From PBB1 sp040400875 (GTDB lineage: Bacteria; Pseudomonadota; Gammaproteobacteria; Burkholderiales; Burkholderiaceae_C): a stretch of DNA of 64,000 nt. Made by a program: the position numbers and the translations under genes. The DNA is taken from NCBI GenBank assembly GCA_040400875.1, contig JBBAPK010000001.1, positions 1 through 64,000 of the forward strand, written 5' to 3'. Shown here piece by piece: positions 34,188 to 43,575 of this stretch (position 1 is its first letter; each line of letters begins with the position of its first letter). The notes under the pieces were generated by a model. It did not search any database. It saw only the letters and a list, made by a program, of their open reading frames with translations, and had not been told where the DNA came from.

Positions 34188-36488
34188 TCAGTGCGCGGGC
34201 GCGGTGTCGGTGGACGCTGCCACAGTGAGCGCTGGGGCCAGCGCGAACTTAGAAAATGATAGCGAAACTTGGGCTCCGCAGACCACCGGAATTCCCTGAG
34301 CACCGGCGCTGTCGGTGACGACCACGTTCATCAGCCGCGCGTGGGCTCCGTGCTCGTCTGCGATCTTCTTGACCACGGCCAGACCCAGCCCGGTTCCCTT
34401 GGACTTGGTGGTGACATACGGCTCGAATGCGCGCTTGAGGACCTTGTCGCTGAAGCCCGGGCCGTTGTCGATGACATGCAGCCTGACCGCTCTCACGGCC
34501 CCCTGTTCGGTGTGGGCCACCTCGGTCTTCACACGCACCAGTGCCAGGCCCGCCGGCCGCTCGGCCACGGCGTCGAGGCCGTTTTGCACCAGGTTGTGAA
34601 TGACCTGCCGCAGCTGGGTCGCGTCACCCACGATCAGGGGCAAATCGGTGGCCGCGGAAAACACCAGCGTGCCAGCTTCCTGAGCGGTGGCATACAACGA
34701 GAGCACCTCAGCGACCAGCACGTTCAGATCAAGCGGCAGCAACTGCGCGGCGGGCAGACGCGCGTAATCGCGAAACTCGTTGACCAGCGTTTTCATGGCC
34801 TGCACCTGGGTGACGATGGTGGCCACCGCGCGCGTGAGCATGGCCTGATCGGCGCCTTCGAGCTTGGCCGCGAGCTTGTGCTCGAGCCGCTCAGCCGACA
34901 GCTGGATGGGGGTCAGGGGATTCTTGATCTCGTGGGCGAGACGCCGAGCCACCTCGCTCCAGGCCTCGATGCGCTGCGCCGACACCAGCTCGGTGATGTC
35001 GTCAAACACCACCAGCCGCGCGCCTTGCGGCATGAGCGCCCCGCGCACCAGCAAGCTCAAGGTGTCGCGGTTGGCGCCGGTCTGCATGTCGAAGGCCTCT
35101 TGCCAATGCCCACGGTCACCCGACTCGGCCGCATCGGCATGCGACTCGAAACGCCGCCACACCATGGCGGCAAAGGCCCCCATGCCCTCGACCTCCTCGA
35201 GCCGCTGCCCGCGATAGGCCGACAAGGGCTGCCGCACGATGCGCGTGGCGCCGGGGTTGACGGTGTCGATGAGCCCCTCGCGGTTGAAGACGATGACGCC
35301 CGAGGTCAGGTTGTCGAGGATGGTCTGCAAGTTGGTGCGCGCCGCTTCGACTTGCGCCACGCTGCGCTGCACGAGAGAGCGCGCTTCCGAGAGTTGTCCG
35401 GTCATGTCGGCAAACGAACGGGTCAGGCCGCCGAGTTCATCGCGCGAGCCGAACACCTGCTTGACGCCCAGATCGCCCTTGGCCACCTGGCGCACGCCTT
35501 CGGCCAGCAGCAGCAGCGGCTTGACCAGCTGATTGGACAGCGTGACGGCCAGCAGCAAGGCGCCAAACACCGCCAGGATCAGCGTGAGCGTGAGCGTGCC
35601 GATGTACATCTTGCGCAAGCCCTCGCGGGCCAGCGAGCGCTGCTGGTACTCGCGGTAGGCCGACTGCACGGCCAGCGCATTCGTGGCCAGAGTCGCTGGC
35701 AGCAGCGCGGTGGCCATCAAGAAACGCTCCTGCCTGGCCAGCGCGACATCGGTGCTGGGCACGATTGCCAACGCGCGGATGCGCGCCGACGGGCTGCCGG
35801 CCACGGGCACGCCCGAGCCGTCGTCATCCAGCCCCTCGAGTTGGGCGGCCACACGAGCGGACCTCGCGCTGCTCAACAAGGACAGGGGTGGGCGCTCGGG
35901 CTTGCTCAGCTCGGTCGTGCGGGACACGGACAACAGCACTTGGCCCGATGCGCCAACGATGGCCAGGTCGCTTGCCGCCATTTGCTCGCGCAAGCGCTCG
36001 AGCGCCAGCGGCTGAACGTCACCGCCCATGTCACCCAGGCGCTCGGCAGCCAGCAGCGTCTGTTGAGACACCTCGTTGATCTGGGCGTCCAGGGTGCCAC
36101 GGCCGAGGGCCAGACCAGCGTCCAGCGCACCCTCGACCCTGACATCGAACCAGCTCTCGATGCCACGCGAGACGAACTGGTAACTCACCGTGTAAATCAA
36201 CACGCCGGGCAACACGCCCACCAGCGCAAAGATGGCGGCGAGCTTGAGCAGCAGCCGACTGCCGAACTTGCCGCGCTGCACGCGCAGCACCATGCGCACC
36301 GCCGCAGTGCCGATCACCAGCATCAGCAAGGCGGCCACCGTCAGGTTCAGCCAGAACAGCCACGAGTAGTGCTCTTCGTAGAAAGAGCGGTTGTTGGTGG
36401 CGATGGCCAGCAAGAACGAGAGCACCAGCGCGGCCCCGGTGACCACCACCAGAGAAATGACCCACGCCCAGCGGCTGGCTTTGGTCAT
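34188..36488 (-). CDS. ntrY: NtrY-type sensor histidine kinase
   Basis: 766-residue inner-membrane kinase. Two or three N-terminal helices and a periplasmic/extracytoplasmic region come first, then a HAMP domain after a helix near residue 310, a PAS domain (TILDNLTSGVIVFNREGLID), a HisKA domain with RRLAHEIKNPLTPIQLSAERL and an HATPase with NLVQNGLDAV, DNGPGFSD and KGTGLGLAVVKKI. The PAS-HisKA arrangement is NtrY-like. Its partner is the receiver-Fis regulator 6 bp downstream. The start ATG overlaps the DUF4390 stop by one base. Confidence 0.92.
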   Translation of the reverse strand: MTKASRWAWVISLVVVTGAALVLSFLLAIATNNRSFYEEHYSWLFWLNLTVAALLMLVIGTAAVRMVLRVQRGKFGSRLLLKLAAIFALVGVLPGVLIYTVSYQFVSRGIESWFDVRVEGALDAGLALGRGTLDAQINEVSQQTLLAAERLGDMGGDVQPLALERLREQMAASDLAIVGASGQVLLSVSRTTELSKPERPPLSLLSSARSARVAAQLEGLDDDGSGVPVAGSPSARIRALAIVPSTDVALARQERFLMATALLPATLATNALAVQSAYREYQQRSLAREGLRKMYIGTLTLTLILAVFGALLLAVTLSNQLVKPLLLLAEGVRQVAKGDLGVKQVFGSRDELGGLTRSFADMTGQLSEARSLVQRSVAQVEAARTNLQTILDNLTSGVIVFNREGLIDTVNPGATRIVRQPLSAYRGQRLEEVEGMGAFAAMVWRRFESHADAAESGDRGHWQEAFDMQTGANRDTLSLLVRGALMPQGARLVVFDDITELVSAQRIEAWSEVARRLAHEIKNPLTPIQLSAERLEHKLAAKLEGADQAMLTRAVATIVTQVQAMKTLVNEFRDYARLPAAQLLPLDLNVLVAEVLSLYATAQEAGTLVFSAATDLPLIVGDATQLRQVIHNLVQNGLDAVAERPAGLALVRVKTEVAHTEQGAVRAVRLHVIDNGPGFSDKVLKRAFEPYVTTKSKGTGLGLAVVKKIADEHGAHARLMNVVVTDSAGAQGIPVVCGAQVSLSFSKFALAPALTVAASTDTAPAH

Positions 36489-37123
36489 CAGGGTTCCTTG
36501 GGCGCGGCCAGGCGCTGGACCCTCTCGAGCTGCAATGACCAGTCAGGCTGGCCATCGATGCTGATTTGCATCGGCCGAGGCAGCAAGGTGGTGTCGAGCT
36601 TGTAGCTGAACTCCACGTAGTAGCCGTCGCCCGCATCGACCTGTCCGGGCTCGGCGAGTTTCCAGCCCGCCACCCGGCGCACGGCAGAAACGGCCTCGGC
36701 AGCGCTCTGGTAGCTCTGGTTCAAGCCCCCGAAGCTCACGCGATAGGTTCGGGTGAGCGGCTGGTAGATCACCCGCCAGGTGCGGCTGACGCGGCTGACC
36801 AACTGATCACGCCAGTACCAGCGATCACGAAAAAGGGTGGCATCGGCCACGAAATACAGCGGAACGCCCTTCAACAAGGCGTCTTCCACGCCAGCGGGCA
36901 AATCAAAGCGTGTCGCAAAGCTGAGCGTCAGACCGTCTTCGCCACGCACGACCTCAAAACTGGTCAGTTGCGGTTCGGCCAGCGCGAGGCTGGAGACAAG
37001 GGCCATGACGCAAGCCAGCCAAAAACCACGCAAAGCGCGGCCCCATCTGCTGCGCAAGGCACCAGGCTTGGGATGACAGCGGTCCGTTGCATGGTGATGC
37101 ACAGCAGTGCCCGGGGGGGTCAT
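36488..37123 (-). CDS. DUF4390 domain-containing exported protein
   Basis: 211-residue protein with an N-terminal hydrophobic signal segment (GFWLACVMALVSSLALAEP). The remainder matches DUF4390: LTLSFATRFDLPAGVEDALLKGVPL, FRDRWYWRDQLV, and RTYRVSFGG. Function unknown. It is coupled by an ATGA overlap to rsmB upstream and by one base to ntrY downstream, a conserved order in Burkholderiales, which hints at a link between the periplasmic protein and the kinase (inference). Confidence 0.88.
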   Translation of the reverse strand: MTPPGTAVHHHATDRCHPKPGALRSRWGRALRGFWLACVMALVSSLALAEPQLTSFEVVRGEDGLTLSFATRFDLPAGVEDALLKGVPLYFVADATLFRDRWYWRDQLVSRVSRTWRVIYQPLTRTYRVSFGGLNQSYQSAAEAVSAVRRVAGWKLAEPGQVDAGDGYYVEFSYKLDTTLLPRPMQISIDGQPDWSLQLERVQRLAAPKEP

Positions 37124-38490
37124 TTCTTGATCAATAAGGAATAGAAAAAGCCGTCTGCAGGGGCGGCGTTTTCAGCCAGGCCCAAGCCGTCTTGATTGTC
37201 GATCAGCGGTAGCAGGTGACCGGGTGAGAGTGCGGGCTCAGCGAGTCGAGCGTCGATGTTGCGTTGCAAAAATACGTCGATCTGGTCCTGCCCTTCGGCC
37301 TTGAAGACCGAACAGGTGCAGTAGAGCAGCCGCCCGCCTGACTTCAGCAGCGGCCACAGCGCCTCGAGCATTCGGCACTGCAGCACGGCCAGCGCAGCGA
37401 TGTCGCTGTCACGGCGCAGCCAGCGGATGTCCGGGTGCCGACGCACGATGCCCGAAGCCGAACACGGCGCATCCAGCAAGATGGCGTCGAACGCTTGGCC
37501 GTCCCACCAGCCCTCGGGTGCTGCGGCATCGCCCACGCGCAAGGTGGCCGACAGGTGCAGACGATCGAGCGACTCGCGCACCCGCGACAGGCGTTGCGCA
37601 TCGTGGTCCAGCGCCAGCACATCGAGGTCAGCTCGTTCCAGCAGGTGCGCGGTCTTGCCGCCCGGCGCGGCGCAGGCATCGAGCACCCGGGCGCCGGCGG
37701 CCAGCGGCGTACCACCGCGCAGCAGCAGCGGTGCGGCGCGCTGCGCCGAGGCATCCTGCACCGACACATCGCCATCGGCAAAGCCGGGTAGCCGCTGCAC
37801 CGAGCACGGTGCGTCGAGCACCACGCCCGACTCACCCACCGCACGGCCACCCAGCCCGGCGTCGGCCAGCCGCTGCAGGTAGTCGGCCACGGTGCTGCGG
37901 CGGGCATTCACGCGCAGGGTCATTGGCGGGTGCTGGTCGTTGGCATCGAGCAGCGCCTGCCATTGCTCGGGCCAGTCGGATTGCAGACGCTCTATCCACC
38001 AGTCGGGGTGGTTGCAGCGCGCGCTCGGGATGCGCTGCACGGTCTCGAGCACGGCCGCGCGCTCGCGCAGGAAGCGCCTTAGCACCGCATTGACGAACGA
38101 CGCGCTCGAGGCCTGCCGCTGGCGCGCTGCGGTGACCGCCTGGTCAACCAGCGTGTGGTCGGTATACGGCGCGTACTCGTCGGGCCACAGCAAGACCAGC
38201 GCGCTCAGCAGCAAGGCATCGACTGGCTTGGACGGGGCCTTGGGCACCAGCATTTCGCGTGCGGCGATCGCCTGGCCGAGCCGGCGCAGCACGTGAAAGC
38301 TGAGCGACTGCACACCGGGGCGCAACTCAGCGGGGCAGCGGGCAAGGGCGTCGGTCAGCGAGCGGCCCGAGCGCACCGCGGCCACCGCGTCGGCGGTCAG
38401 GGTCAGCAGACTGGCCAGCGCCGCAGCCCCGCCGGGCGGGCTCTGGGCAGCACCACGGGCCGGCAAAAAAGTAGGGGGCAAGGCTTTCAC
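37120..38490 (-). CDS. rsmB: 16S rRNA (cytosine967-C5)-methyltransferase
   Basis: SAM-dependent m5C methyltransferase, 456 residues. The N-terminal NusB-like domain includes VSFVNAVLRRFL-type residues (ASSASFVNAVLRRFLRERAA). The catalytic domain has the SAM site LDACAAPGGKTAHLL, the DAPCSASGIVRRHPDIRWLR motif and the CTCSVF motif with the second Cys. It starts with GTG. First gene of the rsmB-DUF4390-ntrY-ntrX run. Confidence 0.95.
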   Translation of the reverse strand: MKALPPTFLPARGAAQSPPGGAAALASLLTLTADAVAAVRSGRSLTDALARCPAELRPGVQSLSFHVLRRLGQAIAAREMLVPKAPSKPVDALLLSALVLLWPDEYAPYTDHTLVDQAVTAARQRQASSASFVNAVLRRFLRERAAVLETVQRIPSARCNHPDWWIERLQSDWPEQWQALLDANDQHPPMTLRVNARRSTVADYLQRLADAGLGGRAVGESGVVLDAPCSVQRLPGFADGDVSVQDASAQRAAPLLLRGGTPLAAGARVLDACAAPGGKTAHLLERADLDVLALDHDAQRLSRVRESLDRLHLSATLRVGDAAAPEGWWDGQAFDAILLDAPCSASGIVRRHPDIRWLRRDSDIAALAVLQCRMLEALWPLLKSGGRLLYCTCSVFKAEGQDQIDVFLQRNIDARLAEPALSPGHLLPLIDNQDGLGLAENAAPADGFFYSLLIKK

Positions 38491-38564
38491 CCGGTCGAGT
38501 CTACGGGCGCTCGAAGCTGGGTTACCCTCGTCTCCCCGTGGCTGTACACCGAGGATCCGCCCAA

Positions 38565-39290
38565 ATGCACATGGAGCCAGACAACCCCGTCTTCAGGACC
38601 GAAGAGCAACTGGCGAAGATGAGCGCCTCGCAGCGCATTCGCTATCGGCTCATCGCCGCCGACTGCCGCTATCACGCCAACGACAACATCTCGGCCTTCA
38701 TGCAAGAAGGCGAACTCGAGGAGCTGCGCGCTGAGGTGCAGGACAAGTTGCAGCAGGTGCTCGAGTCGCTGGTGATCGACACCGACAGCGACCACAACAC
38801 GCAGGAAACCGCGCAGCGCGTGGCCAAGATGTTCCTCACCGAGGTGTTTGCCGGGCGCTACACGCCAATGCCGTCGGTCACCGAGTTTCCGAACATCTCG
38901 CGGCTCAACGAGTTGATGATCGTCGGGCCGGTGACCGTGCGCAGCGCCTGCTCGCACCACCTGTGCCCCATCATGGGCCGGGTGTGGATCGGCATCCTGC
39001 CCAACGAGCACTCGAACCTGATCGGCCTGTCAAAGTACGCGCGCATTTGCGACTGGATCATGAGCCGCCCGCAGATTCAGGAAGAGGCGGTGACCATGCT
39101 GGCCAATGAACTGCAAGACCGCGTCAAGCCCGACGGTCTGGGCATCGTGATGGAGGCCGATCACTTTTGCATGCACTGGCGCGGCGTAAAGGACACCTCG
39201 GCCAAGATGATCAACAGCGTGATGCGCGGCGCGTTTCTCAAGAACGCCGACCTGCGACGCGAGTTCCTGTCGCTGATCGGGCACAACTGA
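38565..39290 (+). CDS. folE: GTP cyclohydrolase I
   Basis: First enzyme of tetrahydrofolate synthesis, making dihydroneopterin triphosphate from GTP. The zinc site is in VRSACSHHLCPIMG with the third ligand Cys in HFCMHWRGVKD. The QETAQRVAKMF segment and GLSKYARI are further family signatures. The ATG at 38565 (241 residues) has GAGG ten bases ahead; a GTG at 38538 or an ATG at 38571 would also be in frame. It diverges from rsmB. Confidence 0.95.
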   Translation: MHMEPDNPVFRTEEQLAKMSASQRIRYRLIAADCRYHANDNISAFMQEGELEELRAEVQDKLQQVLESLVIDTDSDHNTQETAQRVAKMFLTEVFAGRYTPMPSVTEFPNISRLNELMIVGPVTVRSACSHHLCPIMGRVWIGILPNEHSNLIGLSKYARICDWIMSRPQIQEEAVTMLANELQDRVKPDGLGIVMEADHFCMHWRGVKDTSAKMINSVMRGAFLKNADLRREFLSLIGHN

Positions 39291-39330
39291 ACGACTTTTC
39301 CAACCGCCAGACCACCGCCAGGAGAACACC

Positions 39331-39756
39331 ATGCTCGTGCGACTGATGTATGCCAGCCGCGCTGCCGACTCCGTCAACTCGGATGATCTGGCCGCGATCC
39401 TCAAGAAGTCGAAGACCAACAACCCGCCCATCGGCGTGACCGGGGTGCTGTGCTTTTCGGATGGCATCTTTTTGCAGGTGCTCGAAGGCGGCCGCTCCCC
39501 GGTGAGCGGGCTGTACAACAAGATCGCCTGCGACCCCAGGCACCACGACGTGGTGCTGCTCAGCTACGAAGAGGTCAGCGAGCGCAGCTTTGCCGGCTGG
39601 TCGATGGGCCAGGTGAACCTCAGCCGCTTGAACCCGGCGCTGCTGCTGAAGTATTCCGAGCGCCCCGAGCTGGACCCTTACGCCGTGTCGGGCCGGGTGT
39701 CGCTGGCGCTGTTCAACGAACTGGTGGCCACGGCGGCGGTGATGGGCCAGTGCTGA
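39331..39756 (+). CDS. BLUF domain blue-light photoreceptor
   Basis: 141-residue single-domain BLUF protein that should bind FAD and respond to blue light. The key residues are present: Tyr 7 in RLMYASR, Asn 31 in TNNPPIG, Gln 49 in GIFLQVLEG, and Trp 90/Met 92 in GWSMG. About 40 residues beyond the domain form the C-terminal capping helices. No output domain is fused, so it must act through a partner. AGGAGA precedes the ATG. It follows folE by 40 bp; the c-di-GMP genes are 14 kb away. Confidence 0.92.
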   Translation: MLVRLMYASRAADSVNSDDLAAILKKSKTNNPPIGVTGVLCFSDGIFLQVLEGGRSPVSGLYNKIACDPRHHDVVLLSYEEVSERSFAGWSMGQVNLSRLNPALLLKYSERPELDPYAVSGRVSLALFNELVATAAVMGQC

Positions 39757-39760
39757 GGAC

Positions 39761-40306
39761 TCACAGCCAACCAGCCGGCCTGAAGCCCAGCGAGCGCGCT
39801 ATCAGGCAGGTCGGAAACTGCCGGATCGCGCGGCTGTAAGCCAAGCTGGCCTCATTGAACTGGCCGCAGGCAAATGCCAGGGTGTTGTCGGTGGCGGCCA
39901 GTTGCCGGGCGAGTTCCTCGATCTCCAGACGGCTCAGGTGAGGCTGACGCGCGGGCGCCTCGCTGAGCAGCCGCTGGCGTGCGGTGGCGAGCACGGATTC
40001 GGCCAGCCGCAGGTTGCTGGCCGCCTCATCAGACGCAGGTGCAGCGCACAGACTGCCGAAGGCCGCATCGAACTGCTCGCACGCCGCACGCAAGGGCGCA
40101 GCACACTGCTCGGTGGCACCGATCACCGCACTCGAGGCATCAGCCCACTGCAACAGCAAGGCTTGCCGATGCGTCACCTGGGACTTGAGCGGGCCGAGTG
40201 TCCTGGCCACCTCATCGCGCAACACGCCAAGCCGACCGCGCGCACCCACCGTCCAGAAAACCACCACCGCGCAGACCGCCAGGGCGACGATCACGTCGGT
40301 GCTCAT
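39761..40306 (-). CDS. LemA-like membrane-anchored protein
   Basis: 181-residue protein with one N-terminal membrane helix (VIVALAVCAVVVFWTV) and an all-helical remainder. The C-terminus FNEASLAYSRAIRQFPTCL and ARSLGFRPAGWL matches the LemA family signature. The typical LemA core is diverged and short, so I call it LemA-like. It would sit on the inner membrane with helices outside or inside, unresolved. It converges on the BLUF gene with only four bases between the stops and lies 28 bp before proA on the same strand. Confidence 0.75.
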   Translation of the reverse strand: MSTDVIVALAVCAVVVFWTVGARGRLGVLRDEVARTLGPLKSQVTHRQALLLQWADASSAVIGATEQCAAPLRAACEQFDAAFGSLCAAPASDEAASNLRLAESVLATARQRLLSEAPARQPHLSRLEIEELARQLAATDNTLAFACGQFNEASLAYSRAIRQFPTCLIARSLGFRPAGWL

Positions 40307-40334
40307 CAGCCGCCGCCGGCCGCCGTGGGGCGTC

Positions 40335-41615
40335 TCATGTGCGCACCTCTCCTTGCCCCAGCACCACCCATTTCAGCGAGGTCAGGCCCTCAAGCCCGAC
40401 CGGGCCGCGCGCGTGCAGCTTGTCCGTGCTGATGCCGATCTCGGCGCCCAGGCCGTACTCGAAGCCGTCGGCAAAGCGGGTGCTGGCATTGACCATCACG
40501 CTCGATGAATCGACCTCGCGAAGGAAGCGCATCGCGCTGGGATGATGCTCGGTGAGGATGGCCTCGGTGTGGTGCGAGCCGCAGCGGTTGATGTGGGCGA
40601 TGGCCTCGTCCAGATCGGCCACCACCTTGACGCTGATGATGGGTGCGAGGTATTCCTCGAACCAGTCCTGCTCGGTGGCCGCCACCACGTGCGCACCCGC
40701 AATGCCCGACAGCAACGCCACGCTGGCCGCGTCGCCGCGCATCTCGACGCCCTTGGCCGCGAAGATGGCGCCGATGCGCGGCAGAAAGTCGGCGGCGATG
40801 GCCTTGTGCACCAGCAGCGACTCGGCCGCGTTGCACGGGCTGTACTTCTGCGTCTTGGCGTTGTCGGTGACGCGCAAGGCCAAAGCCATGTCGGCGCTGG
40901 CATCGACATAGACGTGGCAGTTGCCATCTAGGTGCTTGATCACCGGCACCTTGGCTTCGCGCGAGATGCGCTCGATCAGGCCCTTGCCGCCGCGCGGGAT
41001 GATCACATCGACCGCCTCGGGCGAGGCGATGAGGTGGCCCACGGCGGCGCGGTCGGTGGTGGGCACCAGCTGCACCGCGTCGGCCGGCAGCCCGGCTTCG
41101 AGCAGCGCGGCCTGCACGCATTTCCACAGCGCCAGGTTGGAGTGGATGGCCTCGGAGCCACCGCGCAGGATGCACGCGTTGCCGCTCTTGATGGACAGCG
41201 ATGCCGCCTCGATCGTCACGTTGGGCCGACTCTCGTAGATCATGCCGAACACCCCCAGCGGCACGCGCATCTGGCCCACCGAGATGCCGCTCGGGCGCTG
41301 GCGCAGTTGGGTGATCTCGCCGATGGGATCGGGCATGGCGGCAATCTGCTCGCAGCCCTCGGCCACGGTGGCGAGGATGGCGGCGTTCAGCTTCAGCCGG
41401 TCCAGCATCGCAGCGGCGGTGCCGGCGGCGGCAGCGGCACTCAGATCGAGCGCATTGGCCTCGCAAAGCGATGCGGTCTCGGCACGCAGCCGCCGCGCCA
41501 GCGCCACCAGCGCCAGATTGCGCGCGGCGCTCGGCGCGGCTGCCATGCGGGCACTGGCAGCGCGGGCGGCCCGGCCCATGTCGGCGATCAGGGCGTGCAG
41601 GTCAGGGGCGGTCAT
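40335..41615 (-). CDS. proA: Gamma-glutamyl phosphate reductase
   Basis: NADPH-dependent second enzyme of proline synthesis, 426 residues. It has the aldehyde-dehydrogenase fold: VPLGVFGMIYESRPNVTIEA, the glycine-rich ILRGGSEAIHSN, and YSPCNAAESLLVH with the catalytic Cys. HLDGNCHVYVD is also typical. The ATG at 41615 has GGAG ahead and begins at the usual position; a start eight codons earlier is less likely. No proB is adjacent. Confidence 0.95.
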   Translation of the reverse strand: MTAPDLHALIADMGRAARAASARMAAAPSAARNLALVALARRLRAETASLCEANALDLSAAAAAGTAAAMLDRLKLNAAILATVAEGCEQIAAMPDPIGEITQLRQRPSGISVGQMRVPLGVFGMIYESRPNVTIEAASLSIKSGNACILRGGSEAIHSNLALWKCVQAALLEAGLPADAVQLVPTTDRAAVGHLIASPEAVDVIIPRGGKGLIERISREAKVPVIKHLDGNCHVYVDASADMALALRVTDNAKTQKYSPCNAAESLLVHKAIAADFLPRIGAIFAAKGVEMRGDAASVALLSGIAGAHVVAATEQDWFEEYLAPIISVKVVADLDEAIAHINRCGSHHTEAILTEHHPSAMRFLREVDSSSVMVNASTRFADGFEYGLGAEIGISTDKLHARGPVGLEGLTSLKWVVLGQGEVRT

Positions 41616-41667
41616 GTGATGGGGCTCCAGTGCAAACAAGAATCTGGCAGGGGCACGAACAATGGCC

Positions 41668-42252
41668 TCAGCGGCGCTCGAACTTGAACACCGCCACGCT
41701 GGCCATCAGGTTGGGCCAGCGGCGCACGCCAGCACCGTTTTGAATGCCGAACGCATCGAGGATGCGCAGCCCGCACCGCTGGGCCAGGCCTTCGAAATCG
41801 GCATAGGTGGTCACGCGGATGTTGGGCGTGTCGTACCACTGGTAAGGCAGCGAACGCGTCACCGGCATGCGTCCGACGGCCACGCTCAGCCGATGGGGCC
41901 AGTGCGCGAAGTTGGGAAAGCTCACGATGCCGATGCGCCCGACGCGGGCGGTTTCCATCAGCATGCGCTCGGTGTTGCGCAGGTGCTGCAGGGTGTTGAG
42001 CTGCAGCACCACATCGAAGCTCTGGTCGTCGAAGATGGCCAGGCCCTCTTCAAGGTTGAGCTGGATCACGTTGACGCCGCGCTGCTCGCAGGCGAGCACG
42101 TTGGCATCGTCGATCTCGATGCCGTAGCCGGTGCACTGGCGCTGATCACGCAGGTAGGCCAGCACCTCGCCCGAACCACATCCCAGATCGAGCACGTGCG
42201 AGCCGGGCGGCACCAGACCAGCGATGAGTTCGAGCGCGTCGCGGTCGCTCAT
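41668..42252 (-). CDS. metW: Methionine biosynthesis protein MetW
   Basis: 194-residue SAM-methyltransferase-fold protein. VLDLGCGSGEVLAYL is the SAM site; EGLAIFDDQSFDVVLQLNTLQHL and the C-terminal TYADFEGLAQRCGLRI are typical of MetW. Its exact reaction is not settled, but it is found with metX and is thought to support the homoserine acyltransferase. ATGA overlap with metX indicates coupling; the SAM-II riboswitch upstream of metX should control both. Confidence 0.95.
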   Translation of the reverse strand: MSDRDALELIAGLVPPGSHVLDLGCGSGEVLAYLRDQRQCTGYGIEIDDANVLACEQRGVNVIQLNLEEGLAIFDDQSFDVVLQLNTLQHLRNTERMLMETARVGRIGIVSFPNFAHWPHRLSVAVGRMPVTRSLPYQWYDTPNIRVTTYADFEGLAQRCGLRILDAFGIQNGAGVRRWPNLMASVAVFKFERR

Positions 42253-43415
42253 GGCGCGCCCTCGGCGATCTCGCGGGCGATGCGATCGAAGCGCGCGCGC
42301 AGCACGCCGTGGTAGCGGGCATCGTCGAGCAAGAAGGCATCGTGGCCGTGAGGCGCGGCGATCTCGGCGTAGCTGACATCGAGCCGGTTGTCGAGCAGCG
42401 CCTTGACGATCTCGCGCGAGCGCGCCGGCGCAAAGCGCCAGTCGGTGGTGAAGCTCACCACATGAAACTTCGCCGTCGCGGCAGCGAACGCGGCCGGCAG
42501 ATCACCGCCGTGTTCACGGGCCGGGTCGAAGTAATCGAGCACCCGCGTGATCAGCAAGTAGGTGTTGGCATCGAAATACTCGCTGAACTTGTCGCCCTGA
42601 TGGCGCAGGTAGCTCTCGACCTCGAACTCGATGTCCTGCGTGGTGTAGCGCGGCGTGTCGCAAGGCTCGGTCTCACCCACCAGCGCGCGCAGGTTGCGAC
42701 CGAACTTGGCGTCCATGGTGTCGTCGCTCAGGTAGGTGATGTGGCCGATCATGCGAGCCACTCGCAAGCCGCGCCGCGGCAGCACGCCTTGGGTCTGGTA
42801 GTGGCCGCCGTGAAAGTCGGGATCGGTCACGATGGCGCGCCGAGCCACCTCATTGAAGGCGATGTTCTGCGCCGACAGGCAAGGTGCGGTCGCGATCGCG
42901 ATGCAGTGGCGCAAGCGATCGGGATAGCGCATCGACCAGCACAGCGCCTGCATCCCGCCCAGGCTGCCACCGATCACCGCGGCGAGTTGGGTGATGCCCA
43001 GCGCGTCGCACAGCCGGGCCTGCGCATCGACCCAGTCTTCGACGGTGACCACCGGAAAGTCGGCGCCGTAGGGTTGCCCGGTGGCGGGGTTGATGTGCGT
43101 CGGGCCCGTCGAGCCAAAACACGAGCCCGGGTTGTTCACGCCGATCACGAAGAAGCGGTCGGTGTCCAGCGGCTTGCCGGGGCCCACCAGGTTGTCCCAC
43201 CAGCCGGTGCTTTTCGGGTCGTCTTCGTAGGTGCCGGCCACATGGTGGCTGGCGTTGAGCGCGTGGCACACGAGCACCGCATTCGAGCGTGCTGCGTTGA
43301 GCGTGCCGTAGGTTTCGTACATCAACTGGTAGTCGCGCAGCACCGCTGCGCTGCGCAGCGGCAGGGGCTGCGCAAACGACATCGTTTGTGGTCGGACGTG
43401 TCCCAGAGAATTCAT
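42249..43415 (-). CDS. metX: Homoserine O-acyltransferase MetX
   Basis: First committed step of methionine synthesis: acylation of homoserine. The alpha/beta-hydrolase fold has the nucleophile in IGGSLGGMQALCWSM, the acid in FTTDWRFAP and His in APHGHDAFLLD. In many betaproteobacteria MetX uses succinyl-CoA rather than acetyl-CoA; I cannot decide from the sequence alone. The ATG at 43415 gives 388 residues; the frame is open further upstream with a TTG at 43457. A SAM-II riboswitch lies in the leader. Confidence 0.95.
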   Translation of the reverse strand: MNSLGHVRPQTMSFAQPLPLRSAAVLRDYQLMYETYGTLNAARSNAVLVCHALNASHHVAGTYEDDPKSTGWWDNLVGPGKPLDTDRFFVIGVNNPGSCFGSTGPTHINPATGQPYGADFPVVTVEDWVDAQARLCDALGITQLAAVIGGSLGGMQALCWSMRYPDRLRHCIAIATAPCLSAQNIAFNEVARRAIVTDPDFHGGHYQTQGVLPRRGLRVARMIGHITYLSDDTMDAKFGRNLRALVGETEPCDTPRYTTQDIEFEVESYLRHQGDKFSEYFDANTYLLITRVLDYFDPAREHGGDLPAAFAAATAKFHVVSFTTDWRFAPARSREIVKALLDNRLDVSYAEIAAPHGHDAFLLDDARYHGVLRARFDRIAREIAEGAP

Positions 43416-43520
43416 CAGGCAAGCAAGCTCTCGGTGGCTGGCCGCAAGGCGGCGCAATCCGGTTTCAAGTAAGCGGCGACTCGTGTCGGCTGACGAGCAA
43501 GAGGCGGGTGTCTCGTGGAT

Positions 43521-43575
43521 CCTGTTTTTAGCGGGATTTGTAGAGCGCCCGCAAGCCGGAGCAAATCAGCGCTGA
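43521..43575 (-). promoter_or_regulatory. SAM-II (SAM-alpha) riboswitch upstream of metX
   Basis: On the minus strand the sequence contains the SAM-II hallmarks in order: AGCGCTGATTT at the 5' side, CCGGCTTGC in the loop, GGGCGCT closing the P1 helix against AGCGC, CTACAAAT, and the conserved GCTAAAAA followed by CAGG, which can form the loop-3' pseudoknot. It aligns base for base over most positions with the crystallised metX SAM-II aptamer as I remember it. The ligand is S-adenosylmethionine, which turns off methionine genes. It lies about 105 bases before the metX ATG. Confidence 0.9.

Noticed and set aside
43457..43530. N-terminal extension of metX into its leader
   Set aside because: The frame is open but has several rare codons, no ATG and no match to MetX; it is better explained as the riboswitch spacer, though the start is not proven.
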